Assembly: GCA_001038565.1 (NCBI GenBank)
Contig: LFJO01000001.1
Span: forward strand, 397,824 to 461,823
DNA length: 64,000 nucleotides
Direction of reading: 5' to 3'
Source of the DNA: Alkalihalobacillus pseudalcaliphilus
GTDB taxonomy: Bacteria > Bacillota > Bacilli > Bacillales > Bacillaceae_D
This document shows, piece by piece, positions 16,761 to 25,510 of the stretch. Both the position numbers and the translations under genes were made by a program. Numbering within the stretch: the first letter of the stretch is position 1; the number at the start of each line of letters is the position of its first letter. A model generated the notes under the pieces. The model saw nothing but the letters and a program-made list of their open reading frames with translations. It had not been told where the DNA came from and searched no databases.

Positions 16761-17750
16761 ATGAGCGACCTATTTAGTGGAATTAAAGAACAAGTAAAAG
16801 AACACCAACCAACAATCGTTCTTCCAGAAGCAACAGACGAAAGAGTGATGGAAGCAGCGGTTTTATTAGAAAAAGACCAAGTTGTTAAACCTATTTTAAT
16901 TGGGAGAAAAGAAGAGGTTGAAGCAAAGGCCCAGGAGTTACAATTTGACTTGAGTGGTATTAAGCAATTAGACCCGTACAATTACCCTCAAATCGATGAA
17001 ATGGTTGCTTCGTTTGTTGAACGCCGTAAAGGTAAGGAAACGGAAGAGTCGGCACGTGAGAAATTAAAAGATGTGAATTACTTTGGTACGATGCTTATCC
17101 ATATGGGGTTAGCAGATGGATTAGTAAGTGGCGCTGCCCATTCAACGGGTGATACGGTGCGTCCAGCCTTACAGATTATTAAGACACAGCCTGGTATTAA
17201 AAGGACTTCGGGTGTTTTTATTATGGTTAAGGACGATAAGAAGTTTGTCTTCGGTGATTGTGCGATCAATATATCTCCAAACAGTGAAGAGCTAGCTGAA
17301 ATTGCGATTGCAACAGCAGAAACGGCAAAGGTTTTTGGGATTGATCCAAAAGTAGCTATGCTGAGCTTTTCAACAAAGGGCTCTGCTTCTTCTATGGAAA
17401 CACAGAAAGTATCGGAAGCAACAAAATTAGCACAGAATACTCGTCCTGATTTAGTCATTGACGGGGAATTCCAATTTGATGCGGCTTTTGTTCCGGCAGT
17501 AGCACAAAAGAAAGCACCAGATTCACCATTGCAAGGACAAGCGAATGTCTTTATCTTTCCGAGTCTTGAGTCAGGGAATTTAGGTTATAAAATTGCTCAA
17601 AGATTAGGTGGATATGATGCAATTGGCCCTATTTTACAAGGTTTAAATAAACCAGTAAATGACTTATCACGCGGATGTAATGTTCAAGATGTGTATAAAC
17701 TTTCTTTAATTACAGCAATGCAAGCTATTACGCAAAAGGTAGCGAAATAA
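16761..17750 (+). CDS. pta: Phosphate acetyltransferase
   Basis: Interconverts acetyl-CoA and acetyl phosphate in overflow metabolism. 329 residues, the short single-domain form of Bacillus. Signatures: IVLPEATDERVMEAAVLL, the GLVSGAAHSTGDTVRPALQIIKT block that binds CoA/phosphate, FGDCAINISPNSEELAEIAI, LSFSTKGSASS and the C-terminal LQGLNKPVNDLSRGC. I use the ATG at 16761, 7 bases after AGGAGG; an in-frame TTG at 16755 is too close to that site. The placement between hemQ and lipL matches B. subtilis ywfI-ywfJ-ywfL. Confidence 0.96.
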   Translation: MSDLFSGIKEQVKEHQPTIVLPEATDERVMEAAVLLEKDQVVKPILIGRKEEVEAKAQELQFDLSGIKQLDPYNYPQIDEMVASFVERRKGKETEESAREKLKDVNYFGTMLIHMGLADGLVSGAAHSTGDTVRPALQIIKTQPGIKRTSGVFIMVKDDKKFVFGDCAINISPNSEELAEIAIATAETAKVFGIDPKVAMLSFSTKGSASSMETQKVSEATKLAQNTRPDLVIDGEFQFDAAFVPAVAQKKAPDSPLQGQANVFIFPSLESGNLGYKIAQRLGGYDAIGPILQGLNKPVNDLSRGCNVQDVYKLSLITAMQAITQKVAK

Positions 17751-17761
17751 TAAACGTTCAG

Positions 17762-17800
17762 AACCCCTTTATGATGAAATCGTAGAGGGGTTTTAGTGTT
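17762..17800 (+). terminator. Terminator of pta, convergent with lipL
   Basis: AACCCCT pairs with AGGGGTT and is followed by TTAGTGTTTTT. It sits 2 bp before the convergent lipL stop. Confidence 0.75.
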
Positions 17801-17801
17801 T

Positions 17802-18620
17802 TTAGGGTAAACATTTCTGATTCCGTTCGTTAACTCTCGTTAGGTTTTTAATAAATAATTCTTGTTCATAGGAGGTAAGGCCTTCCATGTTTAAATGGGC
17901 ACCTAGTTGTTGCATCGTTTGTAATAAGCGAAAGGAAACATCTTGCATCGTCAAGTGTTCTCCGATTAATTCACTGAGAGAAGCCATCGTTTCAGGTTGC
18001 ACTCGAGGATACTCAAAATTAGTTGGTTGACCTTGAACGGACCTTGTGTAGAAGCTTTTGATAAGTTCTGCTCTTTGTGAACCGCTTCCCGCAACACATA
18101 AGTAAATTTGAACCGCTACACCTCCTCGAATTCTTCGCTGCGATATGCCTGCAAATTTTCTCCCCTTTACACTAAGGTCATAGGAACCAGGGCAATAAGA
18201 ACCAACAATTTCTCCTGCTTCTACTTTCACTTTAGGAAACATGGAGCGAATTAAGGAATACATAAGCTCGTAGCCTCCATCTATTGATAGTTCTTTATGT
18301 TCTTTTAAAATTAATGAGATATTGTAAATATGTTGATCTAAAACGACGGCTAAACCACCTGAATTTCGCACAATAGAATCATAGCCATTTTCAGAAAGTA
18401 ACTCTAACCCATCAGATATAACCGGTAATCGGCTATCCTGTGTCCCTAATACAACCGTGTCATGGTGAACCCATGTACGGAGTGTGGGGGGAACTAATGA
18501 TTGTGCGACCGATGTGCAAATTGAATCATCGTAAGCAAATGAATGTAATGGTGAGACGTTTAAGCCTAAAGTAGAATGATCAATAAAACGCCAATTTTGG
18601 GAAAGATAATCAAGCATCAT
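17802..18620 (-). CDS. lipL: Octanoyl-[GcvH]:protein N-octanoyltransferase LipL
   Basis: Amidotransferase that moves octanoyl or lipoyl groups from GcvH to the E2 subunits of 2-oxoacid dehydrogenases. 272 residues in the BPL_LplA_LipB fold. RNSGGLAVVLDQHIYNISLIL is the substrate pocket, and SYCPGSYDLSVKGRKFAGISQ contains the nucleophile (Cys143) and the LipL-type GRKFAG lysine. A lipoate ligase would have a C-terminal accessory domain, which is absent. It matches B. subtilis ywfL in position. AGGAG precedes two adjacent ATGs. Confidence 0.92.
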   Translation of the reverse strand: MMLDYLSQNWRFIDHSTLGLNVSPLHSFAYDDSICTSVAQSLVPPTLRTWVHHDTVVLGTQDSRLPVISDGLELLSENGYDSIVRNSGGLAVVLDQHIYNISLILKEHKELSIDGGYELMYSLIRSMFPKVKVEAGEIVGSYCPGSYDLSVKGRKFAGISQRRIRGGVAVQIYLCVAGSGSQRAELIKSFYTRSVQGQPTNFEYPRVQPETMASLSELIGEHLTMQDVSFRLLQTMQQLGAHLNMEGLTSYEQELFIKNLTRVNERNQKCLP

Positions 18621-18804
18621 AACGTTCTCCTAATTAAAATTCTAGTTCTGTATTATAGCATAACCCAAGGCTTTATGGGTGTTCAAGTATAGAAGGTTTT
18701 CAAGAAAAGTAAAGTATGTTATCATGAGTGGTGCCTCTTTTTAAATTTTGTTGAATGCGGAATAATTATGTCATAATTGATAGACTTATGTCTATTTATT
18801 TTAG

Positions 18805-18820
18805 ATGTAAGCGTAAGCAG
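18805..18820 (+). promoter_or_regulatory. Candidate cre site upstream of the symporter gene
   Basis: ATGTAAGCGTAAGCAG fits WTGNNARCGNWWWCAW except for G at the 13th and the last position. Lying 250 bp upstream of the start, it would precede the candidate promoter. Confidence 0.4.
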
Positions 18821-18917
18821 AAGGGAATTTATAGCATTCATACTTTAAGAAATGTAGTAAAAAATAGAAAATAAATGGAAAGCTTTAGGAAGAGGTTTAG
18901 AGCAGTGGTCTGAGGTT

Positions 18918-18946
18918 TTGACTTCCTTTATTTACCTGAAATAAGT
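18918..18946 (+). promoter_or_regulatory. Candidate sigma-A promoter of the symporter gene
   Basis: TTGACT, 17 bp, ATAAGT (or TAAGTT with 18 bp). The -35 is good, the -10 weak. Confidence 0.35.
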
Positions 18947-19054
18947 TAATTTTACAATTTTTCTGAAAATGACTGGTTTGATATTTCTTTATAAAGGGTA
19001 AAGATTTTAAATTTATTATGGATGAGTATTCATCAGTAGGAGAGGGGATTATAA

Positions 19055-20299
19055 ATGAGCTTAACTAAAAAAATAATAATCGCACTTATTGTCGGTGTGT
19101 TTGTTGGGTTAGGATTTAACTTATTTGCACCTAACTTATTCGAGCCTGTCGATACATACGTATTAACACCACTTGGACAAATCTTTCTTAATTTAATTAT
19201 GATGGTTGTTGTACCACTCGTTTTCTTTTCCATTATTTTAGGGGCAGCTGGTCTTGGTGACCCTAAGACTTTAGGTAGAATCGGTGGTAAGGCACTTATT
19301 TATTTTATGGTAACATCCGTTATTGCGTTGTCATTAGCAATTGGAATGGCTTATTTAATCCAGCCAGGTGAGCCGGGGCTAATGGGTAATTTAGAAGAAG
19401 ATTATCAAGCACAGGAAGCACCTCCTGTTATGGATACACTTCTCAATATTATTCCGCAGAATCCTATTGAAGCAATGGCATCTGGTGAAATGTTACAAAT
19501 TATTGCCTTTGCACTACTAGTTGGTGTAGCACTGGCACGTTTAGGTGATAAAACAAAGGGCATTGTCAAACTCGTAGAACAAGGAAATGAGATTATGATG
19601 TTCCTTGTTGGTATTGCCATGAAACTTGCTCCTTATGGTGCTTTTGGTTTAATTGCATCAGCGATCGGTAAATTAGGTTTAAGTGTCATTCAATCAATGA
19701 TTGCTTACATGATGACGATAATTATTGCATTAATCTTACACACAGTAATCACATACGGTGGAGCTGTTTGGTTACTAGGTAAACGTAATCCGATTCAGCA
19801 CTTTAAAAAGTACTTCCCAGTTATGGCCGTGGCATTTAGTACATCCAGTAGTAATGCTACATTACCAACAGCAATGAAGGTAACTGAGCAAGACCTAGGT
19901 GTATCTAAACCAGTAACCTCCTTTGTAGTACCACTCGGGGCAACGATTAATATGGATGGTACAGCAATCATGCAAGCTGTTGCGACTGTCTTTATCGCAC
20001 AAGTATTTGCCGTATCATTAGATTTTACACAACTATTAACGATTATTTTAACGGCAACATTAGCGAGTATCGGTACAGCAGGTGTTCCTGGCGTAGGTAT
20101 GATAATGCTAGCGATGGTATTGACTTCAGTTGGCTTACCTGTTGAGGGGATTACGCTTGTATTAGCTGTTGACCGAATTCTTGATATGATGCGAACAGCA
20201 GTTAACGTTACAGGTGACTCAGCTTGTGCGGTCATCATTGATAGATATGAAAGAGAACGAGAAGACGCAGATTTAGGATTTGATGAGAGCAAGGCTTAA
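19055..20299 (+). CDS. DAACS-family glutamate/aspartate:cation symporter (GltP/GltT-like)
   Basis: 414 residues with the glutamate-transporter architecture. The serine-rich hairpin HP1 is AFSTSSSNATLPTAM, TM7 carries GATINMDGTAIMQ, HP2 carries GTAGVPGVGMIML, and TM8 reads DRILDMMRTAVNVTGDSACA, including the arginine that contacts the substrate side-chain carboxylate and the conserved Asp and Asn. This favours glutamate or aspartate over neutral amino acids. GGAGAGGGG lies upstream of the ATG. The next gene is asnB, and both concern the aspartate/asparagine/glutamate pool, but a terminator and separate promoter divide them. Confidence 0.9.
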   Translation: MSLTKKIIIALIVGVFVGLGFNLFAPNLFEPVDTYVLTPLGQIFLNLIMMVVVPLVFFSIILGAAGLGDPKTLGRIGGKALIYFMVTSVIALSLAIGMAYLIQPGEPGLMGNLEEDYQAQEAPPVMDTLLNIIPQNPIEAMASGEMLQIIAFALLVGVALARLGDKTKGIVKLVEQGNEIMMFLVGIAMKLAPYGAFGLIASAIGKLGLSVIQSMIAYMMTIIIALILHTVITYGGAVWLLGKRNPIQHFKKYFPVMAVAFSTSSSNATLPTAMKVTEQDLGVSKPVTSFVVPLGATINMDGTAIMQAVATVFIAQVFAVSLDFTQLLTIILTATLASIGTAGVPGVGMIMLAMVLTSVGLPVEGITLVLAVDRILDMMRTAVNVTGDSACAVIIDRYEREREDADLGFDESKA

Positions 20300-20306
20300 T
20301 GAACGT

Positions 20307-20346
20307 AAAAACCGAGTGTGGTAATGTTACCATACTCGGTTTTTTC
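20307..20346 (+). terminator. Terminator after the symporter gene
   Basis: AAAACCGAGT-G-TGGTAA pairs with TTACCA-T-ACTCGGTTTT, followed by T residues. Confidence 0.85.
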
Positions 20347-20684
20347 TATATTGAGGTATGAATATAAAGTATTTAGAGAAATCATTGAATCCTTATTTAA
20401 GAAGTTGACGTCTAATGTACATGTATGATTATATACGTATTTAATAGGGAAGAATGGGTTAAGAGTTTATAATTGCTACGAATGCGGTCACAATGTGGAA
20501 AATAATCTTTTTTTGGTGAGTTTATTGAATGGTTCGAGTAATGTAATTATAATGAGTAAGATTTCCTTTATTTGGTTGCGTGATTATGAAATGACATATA
20601 TGATTGACAACTCAAAAACTAAATCCTACAAGTCAATGATATGTGTTATAAGATAGAATAAACTTATTAGTAGGTGACGAGACA
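20347..20684. other. asnB upstream region
   Basis: Apart from the candidate promoter at 20604-20632, nothing is recognised. A TGACA-N8-TGACA direct arrangement near 20592-20609 is not a GlnR/TnrA box. Confidence 0.35.
20604..20632 (+). promoter_or_regulatory. Candidate sigma-A promoter of asnB
   Basis: Perfect -35 TTGACA, 17 bp, then TACAAG (4 of 6). The start would be about 45 bp upstream of the ATG. Confidence 0.45.
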
Positions 20685-22595
20685 ATGTGTGGTTTTTTTG
20701 GAGAAATAAATATAAATCAACAATTTATGACCCGTGATTTATTTGAGCAAGCATTGGAGCAAATTCATCATAGAGGCCCTGATTCAACAGGGATTTTTGA
20801 AGAGCATCCAGTAAGACTTGGATTTAAAAGATTAAGTATTATTGATTTAGAACATGGCAGTCAGCCAATGGCTTATGAGAATGACCGTTACCACATTACA
20901 TTTAATGGTGAAATATATAATTATATCGAATTAAGAGATCGTTTGATTCAAGATGGTTATTCGTTTCAAACTCATACGGATACAGAGGTTATTGTTGCCT
21001 TGTACGCCCAAAAAGGAGTACAGGCAATCCGAGAGCTCCGAGGTATGTTTGGTTTTGTGATATGGGATAAAGTGCAGCAAGAGTTAGTAGGGGCAAGGGA
21101 TCGTTTTGGAATTAAGCCGTTTTATTATTGGGAATCCAATCATCAATTGCTCGTTGCGTCTGAATTGAAAAGTATACACCACTGTATAGACTCTTTGACT
21201 ATTAATACCAAATCACTTCAGCAATATTTGAGCTACCAGTATGTACCTGAGCCTGCTACCATTTATAAAGAAGTTCAGAAGTTATCACCTGGTCATTTCT
21301 TTGTAAAAAAGTTAAAAGGTACGATGGAGATTAAAGCATTTCATCAATATCAATTCCGAACGATTAATCTTTCATTAGAGGATCATATCCAAAAGATAAG
21401 AGATGTTATGGAAGACTCTGTAGCCAAACATATGCGTAGTGATGTTCCAGTAGGTGCCTTTTTATCAGGGGGAATTGATTCAACAACAACTGTTGCCTTG
21501 GCAAAAAGACATAACGAAAATCTCCAAACCTTCACAGTAGGCTTTAAGCAAAATGGATATAGCGAGGTTGAGGTAGCGAAAGAATCAGCCCACCAATTAG
21601 GTGTTACTAATATCCATAAGTTTATTAGCTCAGAAGAATTTTTGCGTGAGCTACCAAATATTATTTGGCACATGGATGAACCCGTAGCGGATCCAGCAGC
21701 TATTCCTCTTTATTTTGTTGCTAAAGAAGCGAGTAAGCATGTCAAGGTGGTTTTGTCAGGGGAAGGAGCCGATGAGCTATTCGGTGGCTACAATATTTAT
21801 CGTGAATCGTTGGCTTTGAAAGGGTTTGATTACATACCAAAGCCATTAAATAAGATGCTTCATTCTCTTGCTACATTTCTTCCTGAGGGAGTAAAAGGGC
21901 GGAACTACTTAATCAGAGGTACGACACCATTAGCCGATCGTTATATCGGTAATGCTAAAATATATGATGAATTAGAAAAGAAAGAGATTTTGCTCCATTT
22001 TAATCAAAATAATCATTTTAAAAACCATGTCGCTCGCTTTTATGAGCAAGGTAAGGCTTATGATAAGGCAACTTTAATGCAATATATTGATTTGCACACA
22101 TGGCTACCTGGAGATATTTTAACAAAAGCAGACCGCATGACCATGGCTCATTCATTGGAGCTGCGCGTTCCATTTTTAGATAACGAAGTTTTGGAAGTAG
22201 CGAGTGAAATTCCAACGAAGTATAAGCTAAGTCATCAAACGACCAAGTATATTCTAAGAAAAGCGATATCTGAATGGGTACCTGCAAGTGTCTTAGACAG
22301 AAAAAAGCTTGGATTTCCTGTGCCGATACGAGTTTGGTTACGAGATGAATGGTACGATTGGGCCAAAAATATGATCCATATGAGCCAAACTGATGAGTAT
22401 CTATATAAGGATCAAATACTAGCACTATTAAATGAACACGCAACAGGTAAACGCGATAACAGTAGAAAGCTTTGGGTCGCATTATGCTTTATGATATGGC
22501 ATGCCCTTTATATAGAGAAGTCCATGACACCATATAAGAAGCTAGACCACCCAGAAGACTTTTACCCATCTAAAGAAGTGAATGTAAGTAAATAA
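20685..22595 (+). CDS. asnB: Asparagine synthetase (glutamine-hydrolysing)
   Basis: Makes asparagine from aspartate, ATP and glutamine. 636 residues, two domains. The N-terminal glutaminase begins MCGFFGE with nucleophile Cys2 and has HHRGPDSTG, FNGEIYNYIELR and the conserved RGMFGF. The C-terminal synthetase has the ATP-pyrophosphatase loop FLSGGIDSTTT, VVLSGEGADELFGGYNIYRE and RKLGFPVPIRVWL. Length and sequence are closest to B. subtilis AsnB (632), not AsnO or AsnH. The ribosome binding site (TAGGTGA) is modest. Confidence 0.94.
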   Translation: MCGFFGEININQQFMTRDLFEQALEQIHHRGPDSTGIFEEHPVRLGFKRLSIIDLEHGSQPMAYENDRYHITFNGEIYNYIELRDRLIQDGYSFQTHTDTEVIVALYAQKGVQAIRELRGMFGFVIWDKVQQELVGARDRFGIKPFYYWESNHQLLVASELKSIHHCIDSLTINTKSLQQYLSYQYVPEPATIYKEVQKLSPGHFFVKKLKGTMEIKAFHQYQFRTINLSLEDHIQKIRDVMEDSVAKHMRSDVPVGAFLSGGIDSTTTVALAKRHNENLQTFTVGFKQNGYSEVEVAKESAHQLGVTNIHKFISSEEFLRELPNIIWHMDEPVADPAAIPLYFVAKEASKHVKVVLSGEGADELFGGYNIYRESLALKGFDYIPKPLNKMLHSLATFLPEGVKGRNYLIRGTTPLADRYIGNAKIYDELEKKEILLHFNQNNHFKNHVARFYEQGKAYDKATLMQYIDLHTWLPGDILTKADRMTMAHSLELRVPFLDNEVLEVASEIPTKYKLSHQTTKYILRKAISEWVPASVLDRKKLGFPVPIRVWLRDEWYDWAKNMIHMSQTDEYLYKDQILALLNEHATGKRDNSRKLWVALCFMIWHALYIEKSMTPYKKLDHPEDFYPSKEVNVSK

Positions 22596-22667
22596 TCACA
22601 AAATGGAAAAGAAGTTCGATGATTTAATGCATCGGACTCCTTTTTGGGTTTGTGATTGTAAATGATT

Positions 22668-23795
22668 TTAGGATTTAGCGACTTCTGGTTGATAAGATTC
22701 ATCCATAATAAGAATCGGTTTGATCGTTTTGCCTGATAATGAATCGGCTTCTGCTTGATTAATGTCGTCGATAGAGTAATACTCCACTAATTTATCAAAC
22801 GAGAAGTTACCTGCTTCATAAAAATCGACCATCTGTCTAATTGATAATTGAGGAATGGCACGTCCCATCAGAACACCGACGATATTTCGGTTTTTCATAG
22901 CAAGATCATTAATTGTACTAATCGTTATATCCTTTCCAACGGCTACTGGTGCAATAGATCCACCTACTGCTAATACTTCTATGGCGGTACGTACGACTTG
23001 TCCAACTCCTGTCGTATCAACGCTATAATTTACACCTCTTCCACTTGTCAAAGCAAGGATTTGTTCTTGTGCGTTTTCATTCTTACTGTTAATAACGTGA
23101 GTGGCACCTAGCTGCTTTGCAAGGTCAAGTCGGCTCTCGTGAATGTCAACGGCAATTACTTTTGAACAACCGGCCACCTTTGCGGCCATCATTGCAGCCA
23201 TACCAACTGCGCCAGTCCCAAAAACGGCAATTGTCGAGCCGGGCTCAGGCTTTATACCATTAAGAACTGCACCGCTTCCAGTCATGAACCCACACCCAAG
23301 TGGACCGAATAAACGTAAATCTAAGGATTTATCAATTTTTGTTAAACTAGAAGATCCGACAATGGAATGAGTAGAAAAAGAAGATTGACCAAAAAAACGA
23401 GTAACCGGTGTTCCGTCTTCTCTAGTAAAATAAGCGCTACCATCCTCTCGTGTAGCTGACATGTTTATCTCACTCCAGTCATAACAAGAACCAGGGATCC
23501 CTGTTCTACAGTTATCGCACTGTCCGCAATAACCGAATGAAACAACCACATGATCACCTATTTCAAAACCTTGGACATTACTTCCCACCTTTTCTACAAT
23601 AGCAGATCCTTCATGACCGAGAATAATGGGAAGAGGGAATTCATTAAAACCTTTTCGAACGGCTACATCTGAATGGCACATACCTGAAGCTACCATTTTA
23701 ACGAGTAACTCATTGTCATTGGGCTCACTAATATTGAGCTCCTCCATTACATAAGGTTCATTTACAGAATTGATAACAGCAGCTTTTATTTTCAT
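22668..23795 (-). CDS. Zinc-dependent alcohol dehydrogenase (aryl-alcohol/class III type MDR)
   Basis: 375 residues from the ATG at 23795; an in-frame GTG at 23804 lies inside the AAAGGAGTG site. Catalytic-zinc ligands are in SGMCHSDV and LGHEGSAIVEKVG, and the structural zinc site is the four-Cys CGQCDNCRTGIPGSC. The Rossmann motif is AVFGTGAVGMAAMMAAK, followed by VIAVDIHESRLDLAKQLGAT; the Asp after the second strand favours NAD over NADP. The sequence resembles benzyl/aryl-alcohol dehydrogenases, but the exact alcohol is unknown. It is divergent from a LuxR-type regulator. A strong cre site 40 bp upstream suggests carbon catabolite repression. Confidence 0.88.
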   Translation of the reverse strand: MKIKAAVINSVNEPYVMEELNISEPNDNELLVKMVASGMCHSDVAVRKGFNEFPLPIILGHEGSAIVEKVGSNVQGFEIGDHVVVSFGYCGQCDNCRTGIPGSCYDWSEINMSATREDGSAYFTREDGTPVTRFFGQSSFSTHSIVGSSSLTKIDKSLDLRLFGPLGCGFMTGSGAVLNGIKPEPGSTIAVFGTGAVGMAAMMAAKVAGCSKVIAVDIHESRLDLAKQLGATHVINSKNENAQEQILALTSGRGVNYSVDTTGVGQVVRTAIEVLAVGGSIAPVAVGKDITISTINDLAMKNRNIVGVLMGRAIPQLSIRQMVDFYEAGNFSFDKLVEYYSIDDINQAEADSLSGKTIKPILIMDESYQPEVAKS

Positions 23796-23832
23796 ACGTA
23801 TCACTCCTTTAAAATTAGGTTGCTACACATTA

Positions 23833-23848
23833 ATGATAGCGTTTACTT
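23833..23848 (-). promoter_or_regulatory. cre site upstream of the alcohol dehydrogenase gene
   Basis: ATGATAGCGTTTACTT (plus strand) matches WTGNNARCGNWWWCAW with one mismatch. It lies 38 bp upstream of the dehydrogenase ATG, where CcpA binding would block transcription. Confidence 0.55.
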
Positions 23849-23885
23849 GAGGGGTGGAATAGTTAGCTTTACGTATAAAAATGAC

Positions 23886-23931
23886 CTAGACAAAAGGGGA
23901 AGTTTATAGGTATATCTATCCTTTTGTCTAG
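23886..23931. promoter_or_regulatory. Perfect 12-bp inverted repeat between the dehydrogenase and its LuxR-type neighbour
   Basis: CTAGACAAAAGG (23886-23897) and CCTTTTGTCTAG (23920-23931) are exact reverse complements separated by 22 bp. Both flanking genes read away from it, so it is not a terminator. It is a probable operator for the adjacent LuxR-type protein. Confidence 0.6.
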
Positions 23932-23966
23932 TTAATTTGATATAGTGAATGTGGGGGTGGTGTCGC

Positions 23967-24647
23967 TTGATAGCAAACTGGCAAAAAGAACTTTCTTCCA
24001 TTATAAAAAGTGAAAATGTTAATGAGAATTTGTTTGAAATGATCAAGGTATTTTATCAAAACTTCCCTTGTCGCATTATTCAATTATTTCAATATTCAAG
24101 CTTTAATGATGCGTTTAGTGGCATAATCTCTTATGAATATCCAAATGTACAGTCAATTCATTATGTTCATGAGATGGCAAAAGTAAATCGTTTTGTATAT
24201 GAAGCATTATCTGACAATAAGGTAAGCTATTTTGATAATAATGCTTTTCAGCTTTCCATTAGTAATCATTTCATCTTATCAGAGCCGATTAAAAATATGC
24301 TCGTTATCCCTTTTACAATTAATGATATTGTCGTAGGGTTTATGACAGGTGTCAATGTCCAATTACAAGTAGGGCAGGATGTGTTAAATGAGATGAAAAA
24401 CTTCAGCGAACAATGCTTGCACTTTTTATATGGAACAAGGCTAAAAGAAAATACTTCTTTTACAAATAAAGAGTTACAAGTTATGCAATATATCGCGAAT
24501 GGTTTTACGACAAAGGAAATTAGTAACATGATGTATCTAGCTGAATCAACGGTCAAATATTTCTTGAAAAATGTTATGGTCAAAACGGATAGTGCTAATC
24601 GAACAGAAGCAGTGACTAAACTCTTCCGTTTGCAATTACTCCATTAA
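23967..24647 (+). CDS. LuxR/GerE-type transcriptional regulator
   Basis: 226 residues from a TTG at 23967, 6-8 bases after GGGGGTGG; the ATG at 23949 overlaps that site. The C-terminal HTH is clear: FTNKELQVMQYIANGFTTKEI followed by SNMMYLAESTVKYFLKNV, with the usual T-V-K recognition helix. The N-terminal 150 residues look like a GAF-type sensor (LVIPFTINDIVVGFMTG is the conserved GAF strand pair). No receiver domain is present, so a ligand rather than phosphorylation should control it. The divergent dehydrogenase gene and the inverted repeat between them suggest local regulation. Confidence 0.8.
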   Translation: MIANWQKELSSIIKSENVNENLFEMIKVFYQNFPCRIIQLFQYSSFNDAFSGIISYEYPNVQSIHYVHEMAKVNRFVYEALSDNKVSYFDNNAFQLSISNHFILSEPIKNMLVIPFTINDIVVGFMTGVNVQLQVGQDVLNEMKNFSEQCLHFLYGTRLKENTSFTNKELQVMQYIANGFTTKEISNMMYLAESTVKYFLKNVMVKTDSANRTEAVTKLFRLQLLH

Positions 24648-24984
24648 AAAGTGTAAATCTAGTTATAAGCTTACTATCTAGTCCCGATGAACAGAAAATT
24701 TGTTTATGGGGTTATTTTAATTATGACAAGCATTAATTCATTAATAGGAAAGAAATCACTGTTTTCATCGTGACTTCAATAGGTATATGATAGAAGAAGA
24801 TTAAAAAAGAGAAAAAAATTAGAAGTTACGCTAGACTACTTATTTTGCATTATTTCCAGAAAAATGGAGAAGGACTGGGCCATGTGCAGCAATTCTCAAA
24901 CAGAATTTCCACGACAACCTACTCACCTTTAATAAACAGGGAAGTATTGTTTGGAGGTTTTTGATTATTTGAGCAAACTTTCTT
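24648..24984. other. Intergenic stretch after the LuxR-type gene
   Basis: No gene, repeat or clear terminator recognised. Confidence 0.3.
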
Positions 24985-25170
24985 TTGACAAGTGCCATTT
25001 ATTTAATGGGTGTTTGGCTTTTCGTTCATTGGGTTTTTGAACGAGAAGTACAAAAACCGAAGAGTATGAATGAAAAGTCTAATAATATGTCAGTTACTCA
25101 AGGGAAGAAGATGAGTAAAGTAACGAAAAGAGCCGAACGAGACAGTTACTCAAGGGAAGTGAGAGAGTAA
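24985..25170 (+). CDS. Doubtful small membrane protein ORF (61 codons)
   Basis: TTG start without a clear ribosome binding site. The first 20 residues form one hydrophobic span (AIYLMGVWLFVHWVFERE) followed by a polar segment. The last third runs into the 52-bp tandem array, so the natural end may have been lost. It may be a real short membrane protein cut by the repeat, or chance. No family recognised. Confidence 0.25.
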   Translation: MTSAIYLMGVWLFVHWVFEREVQKPKSMNEKSNNMSVTQGKKMSKVTKRAERDSYSREVRE

Positions 25171-25500
25171 AGTAACGAAAAGGGCCGAACGAGACAGTTA
25201 CTCAAGGGAAGAAGAAGAGTAAAGTAACGAAAAGAGCCGAACGAGACAGTTACTCGGGGGAAGTGAGAGAGTAAAGTAACGAAAAGGGCCGAACGAGACA
25301 GTTACTCGGGGGAAGTGAGAGAGTAAAGTAACGAAAAGAGCCGAACGAGACAGTTACTCGGGGGAAGAAGAAGAGTAAAGTAACGAAAAGAGCCGAACGA
25401 GACAGTTACTCGGGGGAAGTGAGAGAGTAAAGTAACGAAAAGGGCCGAACGTGTCAGTTACTCGAGGGAAATGAGTGAGTAAAGTCACACGAAAAGGTGT
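25091..25500 (+). repeat. Tandem array, 52-bp unit, about 7.5 copies
   Basis: The core TAACGAAAAG occurs at 25121, 25173, 25225, 25277, 25329, 25381 and 25433, exactly 52 bp apart. Each unit holds GAGTAAAGTAACG, a loop-like AAAAGRGCCGAACG and AGTTACTC, so GAGTAA can pair with TTACTC. Units differ at few positions (AAGAAG or GTGAGA spacer, CAAGG or CGGGG). The last unit has CGTGTCAGTTACTC and is followed by CACACGAAAAGGTGTG. A related single copy is at 57401-57439. Confidence 0.9.
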
Positions 25501-25510
25501 GAAGGGGATT

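Larger units (their letters stand above)
18621..19054. other. lipL-symporter divergent region
   Basis: A candidate cre (18805-18820) and a candidate promoter (18918-18946) are listed separately. No gene is seen. Confidence 0.35.

Noticed and set aside
20585..20610. GlnR/TnrA box upstream of asnB
   Set aside because: TGACA-N8-TGACA has the wrong half-site and spacing compared with TGTNA-N7-TNACA.
25091..25500. CRISPR or origin iterons
   Set aside because: No unique spacers, and no replication gene, DnaA box cluster or AT-rich unwinding region beside it.
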